Source: Motacilla alba alba
Lineage: Eukaryota; Chordata; Aves; Passeriformes; Motacillidae
Assembly (NCBI RefSeq): GCF_015832195.1
Contig: NC_052017.1
Coordinates: 106,242,929 to 106,306,928, forward strand
Direction: 5' to 3'
DNA: 64,000 bases
Each line of letters opens with the position of its first letter. The stretch's first letter is position 1. The notes below the pieces were generated by a model that saw nothing but the letters and a program-made list of their open reading frames with translations, ran no database searches and was not told the DNA's origin. The translations under genes were made by a program, and so were the position numbers. Positions 27,601 through 41,210 of this stretch are shown one piece after another.

Positions 27601-30600
27601 CTCTCAGTGCAAGTATCCTCATTTTCAGCTGAAAAATTTAGCTCGGAGAAATTTCAACCAGATGAAGATCATCTACAAATTGAGGTAATTTCACGAGGCA
27701 AACTCCCCACTGGAGCTGAGATGAATTTGTCTCATCCCACCACAGCTAAGTGTACAAGTAACTACCTCCTGACATCAGGACGTAGGCACACTCTTCTGTG
27801 TGCAGGGATGACAGAAACATAATTTGCCTCATCCTTTTTAAGTAATTTTCTGCTATTTTGTCCATTAGCAATGAGAGAAAACCTGGCCATTACTGAATGC
27901 CAGGTAGGCAATTAATACAATCACTTCTTTGTTGCTGGTCCCTAAGACTCCAGAACTCCCCAGCAGCTGAGAGTTAGTACAACCACCTCAGTCACTATGA
28001 CTGACTCAAAAACTTTGTGTGACCATGTGCTTGGGCATATAGGGCTTCCATTCTCTGAGGCATACTGGTCATCATCAGGTTGCATTTGACAAGCAATATG
28101 GATAATAATAACGATCCTTAGAGTCCAAAGTTTCACCAAAACATATAGCTCCCAAAGGCTCCCATCCTGAGTGATGTATTTCTGCTAAGAATTTTGCCAC
28201 AAAATACTTTAATAGCTACAGAGCCTTTTCTGAGATGACTTTACAGGTTGTACCTTGTACAGCCCAGGCTAGGCACTCAGGAAAGGTTTTCAGGAAGGGT
28301 TTACCAAGAGTCATTCATTTATTCATTAATTTCCAATTTTCTGTGTAAAGCCATCTGACCATGTATGTACATTATCCTATACCCATCACCATGGTATCTT
28401 AGCACCCTCTTCATGTCCCTGCTTGTATTCATTATTCACAAAGCTTTGGGAACACAGGATTTTGTTCCCTGTGAAGGTTTGCAGAAGGACTGCTCTTCAT
28501 AGAAGTGGCCACATTCATGTGTTAACGTGGGTGTCTGTGCTCAACAAAATGTTCATTAACAAGGTATTTCTACTACAGATCATTCATTCTCCTGTTTCAA
28601 ATGTTTCCTGTACCCAGCCAAGAGACTTCTGTGACTGCTTATTAGCTCAGCACCAATAATGCATAGTAGAAGGGAACAACTTGTGAAGACCTCCCCCAAA
28701 CCACAAACACCCTCTTATTATAACACCTAACACAGTTAAGCCCTGGTCCCTCATAGTAGTTGCCATCCTAGCACCAGTAGCACCATCCTAGTGCTGCCTT
28801 AGAAGAAATCTGTGTTGCCTCACCAGCAGGCAGAAAACAGAGAAAAAGTTATGTTGCTCAAGCAAGTGGTTCAAAATACTAGAGGGAACCAATGGGCCCC
28901 ATTTTTCTTCTAACCAAGGGTTTTGTGTGCCCAAAACACTTCTAGTTTGCCATTCCATGTCCATTTTCATCAAGGGATGCACAGAGAAGTGGATATGTAT
29001 TCAAAGAACAAGGTGCCATTTTCATACTGAAAGGACTGAAGCCAAAATGGAAGATTTCATCTGCTGTAGTGCAGACAACCCTGCGTTCCCAAAATCAAAT
29101 TACTGGGAATTGCTCTGCTATCAGAACATTTGTACCTAAAGCATCTGTCTAGGAATGCAAGTATTGGCTCTGATCTCTACTTTTTGGCCTCCCATTCTGA
29201 AATCTTGTCTGAGGTATAGTCCTGTAAATTGACTGCAAGGTCAAGGCATAAAACTTAGCGAGAGAATAGTGCAAAATCCTGAAATAAACACCAAGGAATG
29301 TGGGGGTGCCAATACAAAAATAGCAATAAAGAGCATTTAAGTGTCTCACATAAATGGTTAGTATAAGCCTGATGATATCTTCTTCAGCAGCAATGCACCT
29401 CAGGCCATGCCTTTGCAAACAATTAGGTGCAATGAAACTTTGCAGGCACATTTGTCAGGAGTGCAGTAGGAGCTTGAGTCACACAGGGAACATGATGAAT
29501 ATAAATACAGGCCAAAACTGTTTACTGCTACAAGTAGCCTGCATAAAATCAGATCAGAGAGCAGGAAAAACAAAATGTGGTAAGAGACAGCTGAAAATTG
29601 GTTTGGACACCTCTCTATATAGTATACAAACTTAATGCCACCTGTTTGTTCAGTAGCAAGCAGAATCCATGGGTTAGTTTAAAAGGTGACTTTGAAAAAT
29701 ATTTAGCAGGAGGAGATGTCGTGGAGCAAAAGCTTAAATCTCCCAGAGTTACTGTCTTGCCTGTGCAAGGATGTTGTGTGGCCTCCACGGTCTTCCAGAG
29801 TGGCAAATTCTTCCCAGGATGCTCTGGGAGAGCTGACACACTGAACTAATCTTTAATTTATTGATGTACTACTTCACTGAGAGATGTACTATATCAATAA
29901 ATGGCTTTAGTTAAGAAGCTAAGGTCTAAGAAGCAGTGGTAGGTGCTCACAAAAGTACATCAAAGCTTACAGAAAATAAAATCAAGAGCATGTGGGAGAA
30001 AATTGATGTCTAGGAAGGACAGAAAGAACAAACAAACATTGAAAACTTTAAAGTAGGAGTTTTGTAGAAAACAGTGTTGTTGGCCATCTTAAACATTTAT
30101 ACATTTTGCTGGTTTCTACATCCTTCCCAGTTTTCCAGCAGCCTATGAACAGATTATTAGGGGGTAAATAGCAGCAGTCACCGGTAAAAAAAAAAATTGC
30201 CTTATGATGAAATAGAAAATCACTGTCCCACCAAGGGCAATGTGGCCTGGTAACTGATAAATTTATTACAATGATAAACTCCAAATCACTTAATCTGCTA
30301 CTGCAGTGGGCAGTGCTTGGAGTCTTGTTGGGCTTGATGGTAAGCTCAGAGTAGAGGAAGAGGAGTAAAAGCAAGTCTGAGTTCCTTAACAAAAGACATA
30401 CTATTTATGACCTTTTTCCTTTAACTCCAATATTTTGATTTTTTTTTCTAAAAAACAAGGAAAAAATGGGAAAAGTAGGATATCCACAACAACTGCAGAA
30501 GTGGCTCACCTCCCTGCAGCTGGTATCTCTCTATACATCTGGGTTTTTCTCATCTTCTGCACACGGGAGAATTAATGGTCTGTCCTTGCCCAGCCCATGG

Positions 30601-30811
30601 AGAAGGTGCATTGCCTGTTCCCCACTCCCAATCCCACCCCCAGGTTGGTGCTAGCTGGCTGGATCCCTCAGCCCACTCACACCCTTCTCTGTGTTACCCC
30701 AAAGGATGTGCAGCTGGCACTGGACCCAGGAGAAGGCAGACCCCTCACACAACACACTGCAGGTGAGCATGTGAACCCAAGAAAAGCCATCTGGTTTGTA
30801 TTTAGCAAGGC

Positions 30812-31084
30812 CTGTTGTGGTAGAATGAGGGGTAATTGTTTGAAACTAAACAAGAATCAACTTAGATTAGATATGAGGAAGAAGAATTTTACAATGAGGG
30901 TGGTAAAGCACTGGAATGGGTTGCCCAGAGAGGTGGTGGATGCCCTGTTCCTGGAAGCATTCAATATCAGCTTGCGTGGGACTTTGAGCGCCCTGATCTA
31001 GTTGAAGATGTCCTGCTTATGGCAGGGAAATTGACCAAGATGGTCCGTAAAAGTCCCTTCCCAAACTATTCTATGATTCTGTGA
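30812..31084 (+). mobile_element. CR1 LINE 3' fragment
   Basis: Sense-strand CR1 tail: GGTAGAATGAGGGGTAATTG, TTAGATTAGATATGAGGAAG, GGTTGCCCAGAGAGGTGG, TGGAAGCATTCAATATCAG, ending CTATTCTATGATTCTGTGAT. It accounts for the 134-codon open frame at 30597-31001, which runs through CR1 sequence with no match to the CR1 polymerase. Confidence 0.9.
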
Positions 31085-34000
31085 TCTGGGGTGCAGAGAA
31101 AAGGATCCCCCTCTTCTTAAGGTTTTTCAAAAATGGCTCCTTAAAGCAACATCTGTAGATGAAATGCTGCTGTTATTGGCTTTGCTCTTGGAAAGCTGCT
31201 GGAGATAAAGGAAGAAGCTGTTTCAATTGAAGAGATGGGCCAGGATACTTGAGGCAGATATTGCTACTTGCTCCTGGATGCAACTATTCAGAAAAATGGA
31301 ACTGCTCTCTCCCCGTGGGAAAATGGCATGCTACAACCTTGACACATTCCTGCAGAAAACAATATTTTTTCACATTTCCCTGCTAGAATTGGGCAATTTT
31401 CTCAAAAACACTGTGTTTTTTGTCACCTCTATTTCCCACCAGTATTCCCCTGCACGACCCTTAAGTTCTTGGGAGCCCCAAACAGGACAGGGAATCTGTG
31501 TAGCCAGATGCAAAGAGCTAAAAACAGACAAAAAAGAGCCTGATTCTGCCACCTAACAGTGGCATTGCTGGAGAAAATGTACAACCACAAGCTCCAGTCC
31601 TGGTTTTAATTCTGCTACTCCTACTTTTTGGGCAGTCATGGGGCACTGAGTCACACTCCACAAATTAACCTACCTAAGCTGATGCCCTGATGACCTGACC
31701 AGCTTATGCCCTTTTACCAGACATGTCCTTTTTTTCCATGACCCCTGGTTCAGTGAGTGGATGAGCTGAGGTGATTCCTGGACAGACAATGAGCCTTATC
31801 AGTGATGAAATTTCTGATTCAAAAGAAAAACCAAAAAGCCATTAAAGTAGCAGTGTCTATTCTGCTATTGCTGCTTCTCTTCCCTACTTCACTGTTCTCT
31901 TAAAAGCTTTTCCAGTTCTCCATTCTTCACTTGAGCTTTTCCTCTGACATGGGCCTTTCCCTGCAGCCTATTGCATCTGAAGGATGCTCCTGGCCTTGCT
32001 GCAGCTCCATCTCTCTCCCTGCAGCTCCTTTTTTCCTTCAGATGAGCTAAGACAAGTGCCAGCTAAGGAAGCAAGACATATCTCTGCTAACAGCTGCTCC
32101 TTAAAAACTTGCAAAATTAGTAAGTGCTGGGAAGATTGTTCACCCAGGGGTTACAGCTTCAGAGAACACTCTGGCCCCAGCCCTTTCCTCTCTGATGGGT
32201 TCTTGAACTCGAGTGGAGCTGTTGAACAATCCTTTACTACATTCTTTTCTATGCCAGACACATCTTCTCAGATGCAAATCACTTATGCCCCAATGCACTG
32301 TTTTACATTCAGGAACACCACGGCACTCATTTATTGCAGATTTTACTTGTGCACAGCCTGTATTCATGTTGCAAAGTCATTTAACACATAGCTCTTCATG
32401 TCACAGGCATCTCCTAGCATTTTAGGCAGGACATCCAGGTCGGCCCTGGAGATGTTTTGGCAGGTGTCTGGCCATGGAGGTCTTTGCTGTCCTGAGCTCT
32501 CAGACACCTTTCAGCATCACTGCTCCAGCTTTTGCTTTATATCAATCCAATGGTTACGAATTTCTACAATGTCTTTGCAGTTTCAAAGCTTCCTCTTGAA
32601 TTTCATACTCGGGCAGAGCTGCCAGTGAAAACAATGAGCCATTTGCCTGAGTAATGAGCATAAAATTGGACCCGAGGTCAGTAAAAGTTATTGCAGGAGA
32701 AAGGTTGCAATAGCTGAGCCTATGCAGCACTCCTATTAGTTCCCTGTCGAAAGACTAAAACTTTCATTCTGTGAATCTTTTTATAAACCCCCCTAGCTTA
32801 CAATTTTCTCTATAAAACAACCATGGATTTAATTTGGCTTTTAAAGAACAGAAGGAGAGGAAACACCCCGTACCTGATCTGCATCTGAAAGGTAAAGAGG
32901 GAATTTTACATAAAACAGAGCAAGTCAGAACTTTTTTTATTTCAGTCTTTACTGGGGCTCTGATTTTACGTCAGAGAGCATTTCATAGAATCTCATATTC
33001 CGCTGGTTTTGTTTCCCACCGATATGATTTTAATCCTCGGCTTTGCCAGTAGTCAATTGCTTCTCCTGTCCCTTGCTGCCCACCTCTGCCTTGCTGTCAG
33101 TATTTCTGGCTGACTCTATTCACAGCCCTCCCTTGCTAAGCTCCATGTCTGCTCTGAGTTTTCTCCCTACAGCCACGAAGCCAAAAGCTTTCATATAACC
33201 TGGAAACAAAGAATAGTCAGTGGAGACTGAATGGGAGAAGGGGAAAAAACACTGAATGTGTGCACTGAGCACTCAATATGTATTTATTGTGGGAACTAGA
33301 AAGAGAGTAGAAATTGACCTGTTTCATGTTCAGAAAACATGAAACCAGTGGTGGTGGTGGAGGTGGGTTTAAATCCATATATTTATTTTTATGATGTGAA
33401 ATCTGTTGCCCCTATAAACCATTATCATGGTGGGTTGGGCTAAAGGTTCGTAAAGTTTTGTTCTTAAGGGTAAACTGTGTCTGTCTTGATTTTTCAGGAT
33501 TGTGTGCAGCTGACAGCAGAGCTGGTATTTCTGTCAGAAACTTGACAGAAACTAAACCTGAAAAAATGAGGGTAACATACTTCTACTTAGAGGATTTAAA
33601 GCTATTACTTTTTTTTCTTTCTTTCACGTAGAATCTCTTTACCATACCCAAAATTGGCTAGGGGAACAGATCTCTGTTATTCAGCATCTAAACTAAAGGC
33701 TGTTAAATCTGAGGTTTCTGAAGTGTTCTCCTTTAGCCCACCAAGGTGATATGCAGAAAAAATGAACAAGGCATTTATTCTTGTCCTTATGTATCAAGTG
33801 GAATGAAAGAAAAGTGTGAAAACCTAGAAATTCACATTTATTATTTCATTATACCTATGCTTTATACAACTCTTTTTTCCCTTATTCCAAGGCACATTCC
33901 AGGATGCCACTCACATGACTTTTAAGAAAGACCACATAAAAATGTCAGACTACTTTTACAAAAAGCCTAGAGGCAGGGAACACATCCTTCCTCTCACTTT

Positions 34001-37000
34001 CATAGGATTAAGAGGGACAATAACAGTTCATTATTATGATCTTGAACAATCTCCAGAAGAAGCACACCATCTAAGAAAGAGAAGATGCCATGCTTGCTTT
34101 CAAGGTTCTTGAACGTACTCTGCTGGAAGTTGGTAGACATTTGACTTCCAGGTCTTTAAAAATTTCAGACTTGTTTGTCTGCTTTCATTCAGTCAATCTC
34201 AGCTTTGTTAAGGAATGGCTTTGGTCAAGCAGAAATAGTATTATTTAGTGAATAAAGTAGATTCAGCCTAAAATCTTTCTTAGCTTTTCTGGTGGTTCTT
34301 AATATTCAACTGGAAGTCCATAAACCAAAGCTTTCCCTGTGTCCTTTCAAAGCCACGAGGAAAAACAGCCAAGATGCCAGAAGGACACATGCAACAAGAA
34401 GGTAGCAAAATTCTATTAAACACTTCATTAATGATATATAAGAATATTTTCTTGTGAAGGCAGATTAGTCTTAAATTCCTTCCTAGGAGGAGCCCAGTTC
34501 AGAAGAATGCTGAGAACATTTAGGTGTCTTCATTAAAAAATGCAAAGGGCAGCATGTAAATTCCTCACCATAGTGAGTTTTCTTAAGGAGTGAAAGAGAA
34601 TTGAAACTGTTTTTCAGAAGACAGTTATTCAATATGTCTTATGCTAACAGTTTGCTGTTCCAGTGAAAGTCTTTGGAGAAAAGAGTGGAGGCAAAAAGAC
34701 CAACACAGAGGCACCAGCAGCAACAGGCTCCTTATGTCTAGCTGACAGTTTTGGCAAAGCAGAAGACCAACTGGGGTTAGATGTCATCAGCTATTTTAGG
34801 GGATTTGTGTGTTTATTTATGATATTTTTGCATTTTGAAAGGGGAGAATTGTGCTGCTGCTCTACTGACAGCAGTGTGCACTTTTTAAAAAGTCTTGGCA
34901 AATTCTAATACCCACAACCCAACTTAACAATTAATAGGAGCTGCATGCATAAATTCTAATTCCCCATTCAGATTCCTCTTCCTTCCCACAAGAAATGTGA
35001 TTGCTGAGAGGTAAGTATTTTCTTTCCAGGGAACAGAAAAGAAATCGCCTGACCTCCCGGCTGACTGGCATTGCCTGACCTCTCATTGACCTCACTGCAA
35101 TTGCATACCCACAGTTTAGACAAAAAAAAGCCACCTTTCAAAATAGGCCACTTAAACACGGTGCTTGGGGAAGATGATGGAAAAAGAAAGCACTACCTGT
35201 TCAGTTTTAACATTTTAATAATTCGACAAAACACACAGTAAGGAGAGACAAAGTTCTGGAAAAGCCTTGGGCTAAGTTTTTTCTCCATTACCAACATCCT
35301 TTCTCTTTTTCTTCCATGAGTTTGTCATCCAGCTATCCCAAAAGTCAGAACAAACCTGAGAAAATTGAAGAGTTCTTCAGCTACTGTCTATTTGATCACT
35401 TTCAGAAAGTGCAGGCAAAACTCTTTAGATCAGTAGTTAACATTTTTCATAATGAAGTTTGAAAAAAACCAATGCCTTTAGGAAACATCTGGGCAGGTGG
35501 GTGACACAGACCAAGCTCTTCAGACAGCAAAACACAAATTGCTTTGGATATCCTTTGTCTGCTGGAGCTCCGTCAGGATTAATTTAATTCTCTGGATCTT
35601 GATGTTTCTTTTCCTCTCTTCCACTGATAATTGACCAGCTCCCCAGTTGTCTGTTTTAAACACTTTTTCCAGAATGGCAAGCAAAACAATAGGATCTTGT
35701 GGTACCTCTAATGAGTTTCCCCCACATTTTCTGTTCCCAGCCCCACAGGCCCTCTTTCCCTGGGTGGCCAGGGACCAAGTGAGACAAATGCAAAGGGTGT
35801 ATGGGTGCCCAGGAAATGGTTTCTATAGAAACAGCAACTACATTAAAGCATTTTGAAATTTCTTCCTACTCATCAGGCTTTAAGGTTTCAAACATTGGGG
35901 ACACTCTGATCAGGCAGATGCTATTTCCAGACAGTGATCTCTGATTTGTCCTCATCAAAACCGGTTTTGTGTGGAGGGGAATTCTGCTTGGGACTTTTAA
36001 AAGAAGATGTGGCAAACCATCAATAAACAAGCAGCTGAGAACAATGCTTACTGTCCAGGGGAGGAGTGGGCTATGAAGATCTGGTAGATATAGGCCACCT
36101 TTAGGATCTCTGGTCCATCTGTATTTTACTGCTTAAAGCCTCATATTATATGCAAATGCCCTCTCCTGTAGCCTGAGTCTTCAGAGAAGAGAGAGTTTGT
36201 GTAACTTAATGTTCTTTATTTCCTTACCATTAATTCTTATTTAAATGAATGTTCAATCTGCTTAGTAGCTATGCAGTGTGACGGACTAATAAGCACAAAA
36301 TAATACAAAAATGGGTATTTTATGTGGTATCTTCCTCCTTCAAAATCTTGCAGATGTTTGGGTCCCAGTGATGCTTCTTAGAGGATGGAGTTTGCAACTG
36401 CTATAATTAAGCAATATAGTACCGTTAAGTCACTCGAGAGGAAATTAGGAACTAAACTAGTGCTGTGTGCCGAGGAAGCCAAAATTGTGAGCTGAGATCT
36501 TAATTCAGAGCATGAAAGTCTGCCTTTTTTTCCTAGCTTACTTTAAAAGAGGTGTTATTCCTATTATACACCATCAGAAGATGTAAAAAGTGAGCTAAAT
36601 CTGTATTCAATGTTTATTTTACATGTAAATTGGGATCTCAGATTGTGGGAAAAATATGGTTTTGTCGCCAGTGCTTTCTGTTTTGCTAGTACTGTATTAG
36701 TTTTTAATGGGAAGGAGAAATGTGCTGATTTGGAGTCTTTCCAGGGGTTTGGCAGTATTCCACTGCATCAGCGCTGAGTAAAGAAGATGTTATTCTTTCT
36801 TGTTACAATGAGAACTGAGTAAAGGCAGTGTCACTTCTCCCAGCCGTCCTGGCAGAGCTCCACCTACAGAGAGGCAGCGAGACCAAAACAACCGCAGTGT
36901 GAGACTGGGAAATGCTACGTGGTAGGAAATGAACTCCCAGTAACCCGTCTGGGAGAGAGCTTGTGCACATCAGCTTCTGCTGCAAACGGCCTAGTGGGGT

Positions 37001-37009
37001 CAGGAGTGC

Positions 37010-37390
37010 TGCATCTCATGGAGGAGACAAGTGTCTTGATGGAACCCGTGGGTTTCGGGCTGTAAATCCCCCCGGCTAGCTTGGGATTTAAGCCCTCACG
37101 GATCCTACATGAACGAAGTAAAGGACGAGAAGCGCTCTTTCTCCACGTGGTTCTGATGTCCTGTTTATTAGCTGGAAGAGGACATCTGCATCATAGGGCT
37201 TCCAGGTGGAGAAAGAGGAGGAGCTCCAAACCCAAGGGACATTTATACCCGCGGAATGGGAGGCGGGGACGGAAGGCCGCAGCCAAGGGGACACCAGTGA
37301 GGAGGGGCGAAGGGAGAGGCTACAAGGGACAGACCCCCTTACCAAGGGATACCATGGGTACAGTTCACCCAGTGCAGAACATCTAAATAC
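37010..37390 (-). mobile_element. Probable LTR-like element (TATA box plus AATAAA, minus strand)
   Basis: This is a GC- and CpG-richer island in AT-rich DNA. Read on the minus strand it has GTATAAAT at 37248-37241, then AATAAA at 37169-37164 about 78 nt later, in GCTAATAAACAGG. That is the order and spacing of a retroviral U3-R junction and R poly(A) signal. I cannot define the ends or a target duplication and cannot name the family. The 101-codon plus-strand frame 37081-37386 is Arg/Gly-rich and judged non-coding. A GC-rich regulatory island is the alternative. Confidence 0.45.
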
Positions 37391-38378
37391 CTATATAGTG
37401 CATCACAACAGTGTCTCTGTGATCCTCTGAAGGATCAGAGCTGGGACAAGCCACTGCCACAACAGCCTCACATCAGAGGACCTGTTAGCTCATGTGGAGG
37501 TTTACAAAGAAGAGGAGAGCTCTCCTGGTTGCTTTCTATGATGGTGATTTTAAGACATGCAAGATGACCCATCTGAATATGGCTCAGTCTGGGCACTCAC
37601 TTCTGCTTCCTACCAGCAGATCTGAATCTCTTCCAGATTGCCGTCTTCTGGGTGATCCACTGTGTGCATCCCCAGAAGGACTGTTGTTTTGTCTTTGACA
37701 GCCTACAGGCAACTTTAAACTGGATTCTTGACTTTGAAGGTCTGATGGTCCCTCAAAGTACCGCAGCATTTGTCTGTCTTGAAGAAATCTTTGTAGACCC
37801 TGAACTTGTCAGAAGTATTATCCTTCCTCTCCCCTTTTCAGGTGGTGTGCTTTTATTCAGCTACATATAGAACGACCAGCAAGATATAGATGTACATTTT
37901 CCATTTAGTTCTCAGATTGATCTTTCTGCCCCTAAATTGCCACTTCAACAAATTGCTCTTCTCACTAGTCCTGACATACGTCTCCCCTGATCCCGCACCA
38001 GGCTAGAGTTTGGCAGCTTTCATAGATGCCATTATCTATTCTTCCTCTGGTTTCCAGGCCCATACACACTCTTCATTCCTCTCTACTTACCTTATCTGAA
38101 CAGAATTTAAGGAAAGGGAATCTCTCTCTTTGCATACAAGCAAATGAATAATTCTGCCATAGTCTAAGTGATCCCAAAGCCTTACTGCTCTCTCACAAGG
38201 CCACTCATGAACATGTCAAAAGATGCCATCAAGGTGCCACTTCCCTGTCACACTGAGGTAAAAAGCTTCTGAGGTCAGATTTCAAGCTTGGTCTCTCTGT
38301 GAGCTATTAACTGCATTGCAGCCGGAATGTCCAGCCACGACAAACATCACCCTATTGTCTACACCTTTGTGCAAAAGC

Positions 38379-38395
38379 AAAAAAAAAAAAAAAAA
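38379..38395 (+). repeat. A17 homopolymer
   Basis: Seventeen uninterrupted A following GCAAAAGC. Confidence 0.98.
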
Positions 38396-41167
38396 TCAGA
38401 AAGAGTCCTCTTCTGCAGGGCCCAGCAAAAAAATCTTATACAGTGGTTGAACTCACAAAGAGAGTAACAAGGTAAAGTTTATTCTGCTCTGTTTTTCCTC
38501 AGTGATAGGCAGCACTCTCTTTTTGATGTGCTACAGAATGCAGAACACATTCAGCGATAGTAATTATCCCACTTGAGTAGTTAGAAAAGAAAGGAGAAGC
38601 TTCAGAAGGGGATGAGGAGGACCTGAACCTATCTGCAAAAGGTATGCCTGTGGGATCCCTTTGCAGTCCTCCAGGTACCTTCATCTTACCCTAAAAGATG
38701 CTGCCCCTGCTCAGAGGTGTGCAAGTCCTCTCTGTGGTCTTCAGAGGTTCCAGGAAATGAGCTCAGCTCAGGCCCATGGCTTTTCACTAGTTTTACTGAA
38801 AGACAAATCTCACCATGTGTGACTTGAGAGCAAGTCTGGCATTGCTGGGAATGAATCTTTTCCCAGCCCTTGCCTCCTGGAAGGACATGGCAATTTCTTC
38901 AGAAGGAAATAAGTCTTTGACGGCTATGTATAAGGGATGGCAAGATAAAAAATATCCCATTATTTGGTAAAGTCAAATTTATCATGACAGTTATTAGAAT
39001 GCCAGACACTGCTCAAAGAGTTTTGAAAGACAAAAATCAGCTTTCTCTCATACCAAGTCTCTGCATAACAGGGGGAAAAAAAAAGCCTTGTTTGTCAGCT
39101 TCTTTCTTGATTATGTTCAATAAGGATACACAGGGCTGTTTTTATTTTCACTTGGCAATTTCTGTGTTGCTATGACTTCACTAATCTCCAGTCCATAAAT
39201 CATTTGAGTAAACAACACACCAACAAGCTCAAATCCAGAGGAAATTTCTCCAAGGCAAGCCTTTATTCATCTTTCTATTTTAAAGGGAGAACTCGAGAGA
39301 TTCCTCCTACATGGGATGTCACCATGAGAAAAAGACTCCTGACATTCCTGAGGTTTAGCTTTAAAGCATATCATTAAGTGTAGGTATTAAAGTGAATAGA
39401 GAATAGTACAGTATGGTCAGCTGAATATTTTTCTCCCTCTGTGTTCTGCTCCCTCTTGACCCTTACATGAGCATCCTTCTGTTGACTGGAGGGTCTCTGC
39501 TTCTCCTCCCACTTCAAAACCCTTCCTCCTAGCAACAGAAAAACTATCGATGTGTGGAGGCTTTCAAGACAGCCCATAGCTGTGCTCCCTTGAATGTCAA
39601 AAGGGGTTGGTCTCACAGCTACAAATCAAACATCATTTTATTTAATAATATATTTCGTGGTGGTCTGTGTCTCGTCTGAATTGTTTAGTTGCACATCTAG
39701 CTTTTGAGTTTTCTCTATAGCTGCAATCCAGTGCAAATAACACGGGTAATGGGGAATTGTGCGTTGGCTTTATAACACAACTGAAAATATAATCCCTCAG
39801 GGAAAAAACACTTTATAGGAATCAGAGGCAGAAAAAGCAGCATGTAGAGATGCACTTACATGAACAGGTCATCAGCTGGTCTAAGTTTCTGCTGCCTTGG
39901 ATCTTGCCATTAACACAGCGTAGAATGAGTTCAAAACACAAGGAAAACAGTGAAAGACCCAGAAAGTAATATTACCACTATTGCCCACTTTGTGCAGACG
40001 TTCGTAGCCACACAGTGTGAAAAGCACAAAAAAGATGGTGTACCTACAGTTTCCTTCATGAGAGGGTATACGAAACAAGGTGACTCCAGGATACAATCAG
40101 AGATTTTAGAATGTCTTTTGCAGGCTGTGAATAAAGATTTCACATACCAGCCTCTGAGAACTCCTTGCCTGGACAGATTGATGTTTCCATGGACTGGCTA
40201 GAGAAGGATGCCATGAGTGCTTGCAATCATCTTCTGCTGAGTAAATTCTACAGTCCTTCTTTGTAATTGAAGTATTTTCATATTAGCTGACACAGAAATT
40301 GACAGGTGAATGACCTGATGGGATCCAAGCCTAAGTATGAGTTACATCTACTGTCTGATGACATCAAGAAACTCGATTCCATTGGCAACTAGTTTACCTC
40401 TCTGTAGAATGGGGCTATTATTTTTCTTATAGTAATGAACAAGCTTAAGGATTTCTTGACACTGTATTTCCTTTCTGCTCACAGAGATTAAATAACTTTT
40501 ATTTCTAGAGTAGATATTCCGGTCCTTTAATTTCACCCTCAGTCCTTTCAGTAGAAACATGACTGTGCACAGTCGTGTCAGGATCTGTGTTTTCTTTCTG
40601 ATCACCAGCTTACCTAATCCTCTTCCTTAAAAGTATGTGTACTTAATTTTCCAGTATGTCAAGATTTTTTCCTAGCTGTTTTTTGCCTCTTTGCTGCCAC
40701 AGGAGAGAGATGTCGAGGCAGTATTTGAGAGGCTTTACTTGTTTCCTCATCTGCCTGCATGTGAGGCTCAATTTCCTTCATTCTCTGGCTCTTGGCTCTC
40801 TTCAGCATTGCTCCAAGTTTACCACTCACAGGAGCCATAGAGGCTTTCTGGCCTGTCAGTTTTTGAGAGAGTTTGCTCTGGCATATCCTTGTGAGAGTCT
40901 TCAATAACAATAAGAAATCCCCAGTACGGAGCAATTTAAAGGATGGAAAGAAAGGAGAGACCTGCATCTCAGAAGTCCTAGCGCAGAAAAGAAAGTCCCA
41001 AGACACAAAAGTCTTTTCTGTTCCTGTTAGGCATATTTCCTCTTTGCTTCCACTTCCCTTCTTTCACATGAGATGATCTGCCATAAAATATTTCTTCAAC
41101 TATATTCAAATGTTCATCTTCTTTTGACTACCCCAAGGGCAAACTCACTCCCTGTTTTATTATCACC

Positions 41168-41210
41168 TTTTTTTTTCTTCTCTCTTTTTTTCTTTTTTTT
41201 TTTTTTTTTT
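41168..41210 (+). repeat. 43-bp polypyrimidine tract
   Basis: Only T and C over 43 bases, ending in a run of 18 T. It is the longest strand-asymmetric tract in the window. Confidence 0.97.

Larger units (their letters stand above)
19660..30811. other. Gene-free intergenic DNA
   Basis: All open frames are under 120 codons and none has recognisable motifs. It holds the LTR-like segment at 20430-20640 and the candidate element at 21360-21620; otherwise nothing specific is seen. Confidence 0.6.

Noticed and set aside
30597..31001. 134-codon plus-strand frame
   Set aside because: The second half is CR1 3' tail; no independent coding evidence.
37081..37386. 101-codon Arg/Gly-rich plus-strand frame
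   Set aside because: It lies antisense to an LTR-like GC-rich island; composition explains it.
40659..41006. 115-codon minus-strand frame with a Lys/Arg-rich end
   Set aside because: The basic tail looked protein-like, but there is no family match, no exon boundaries and no start context.
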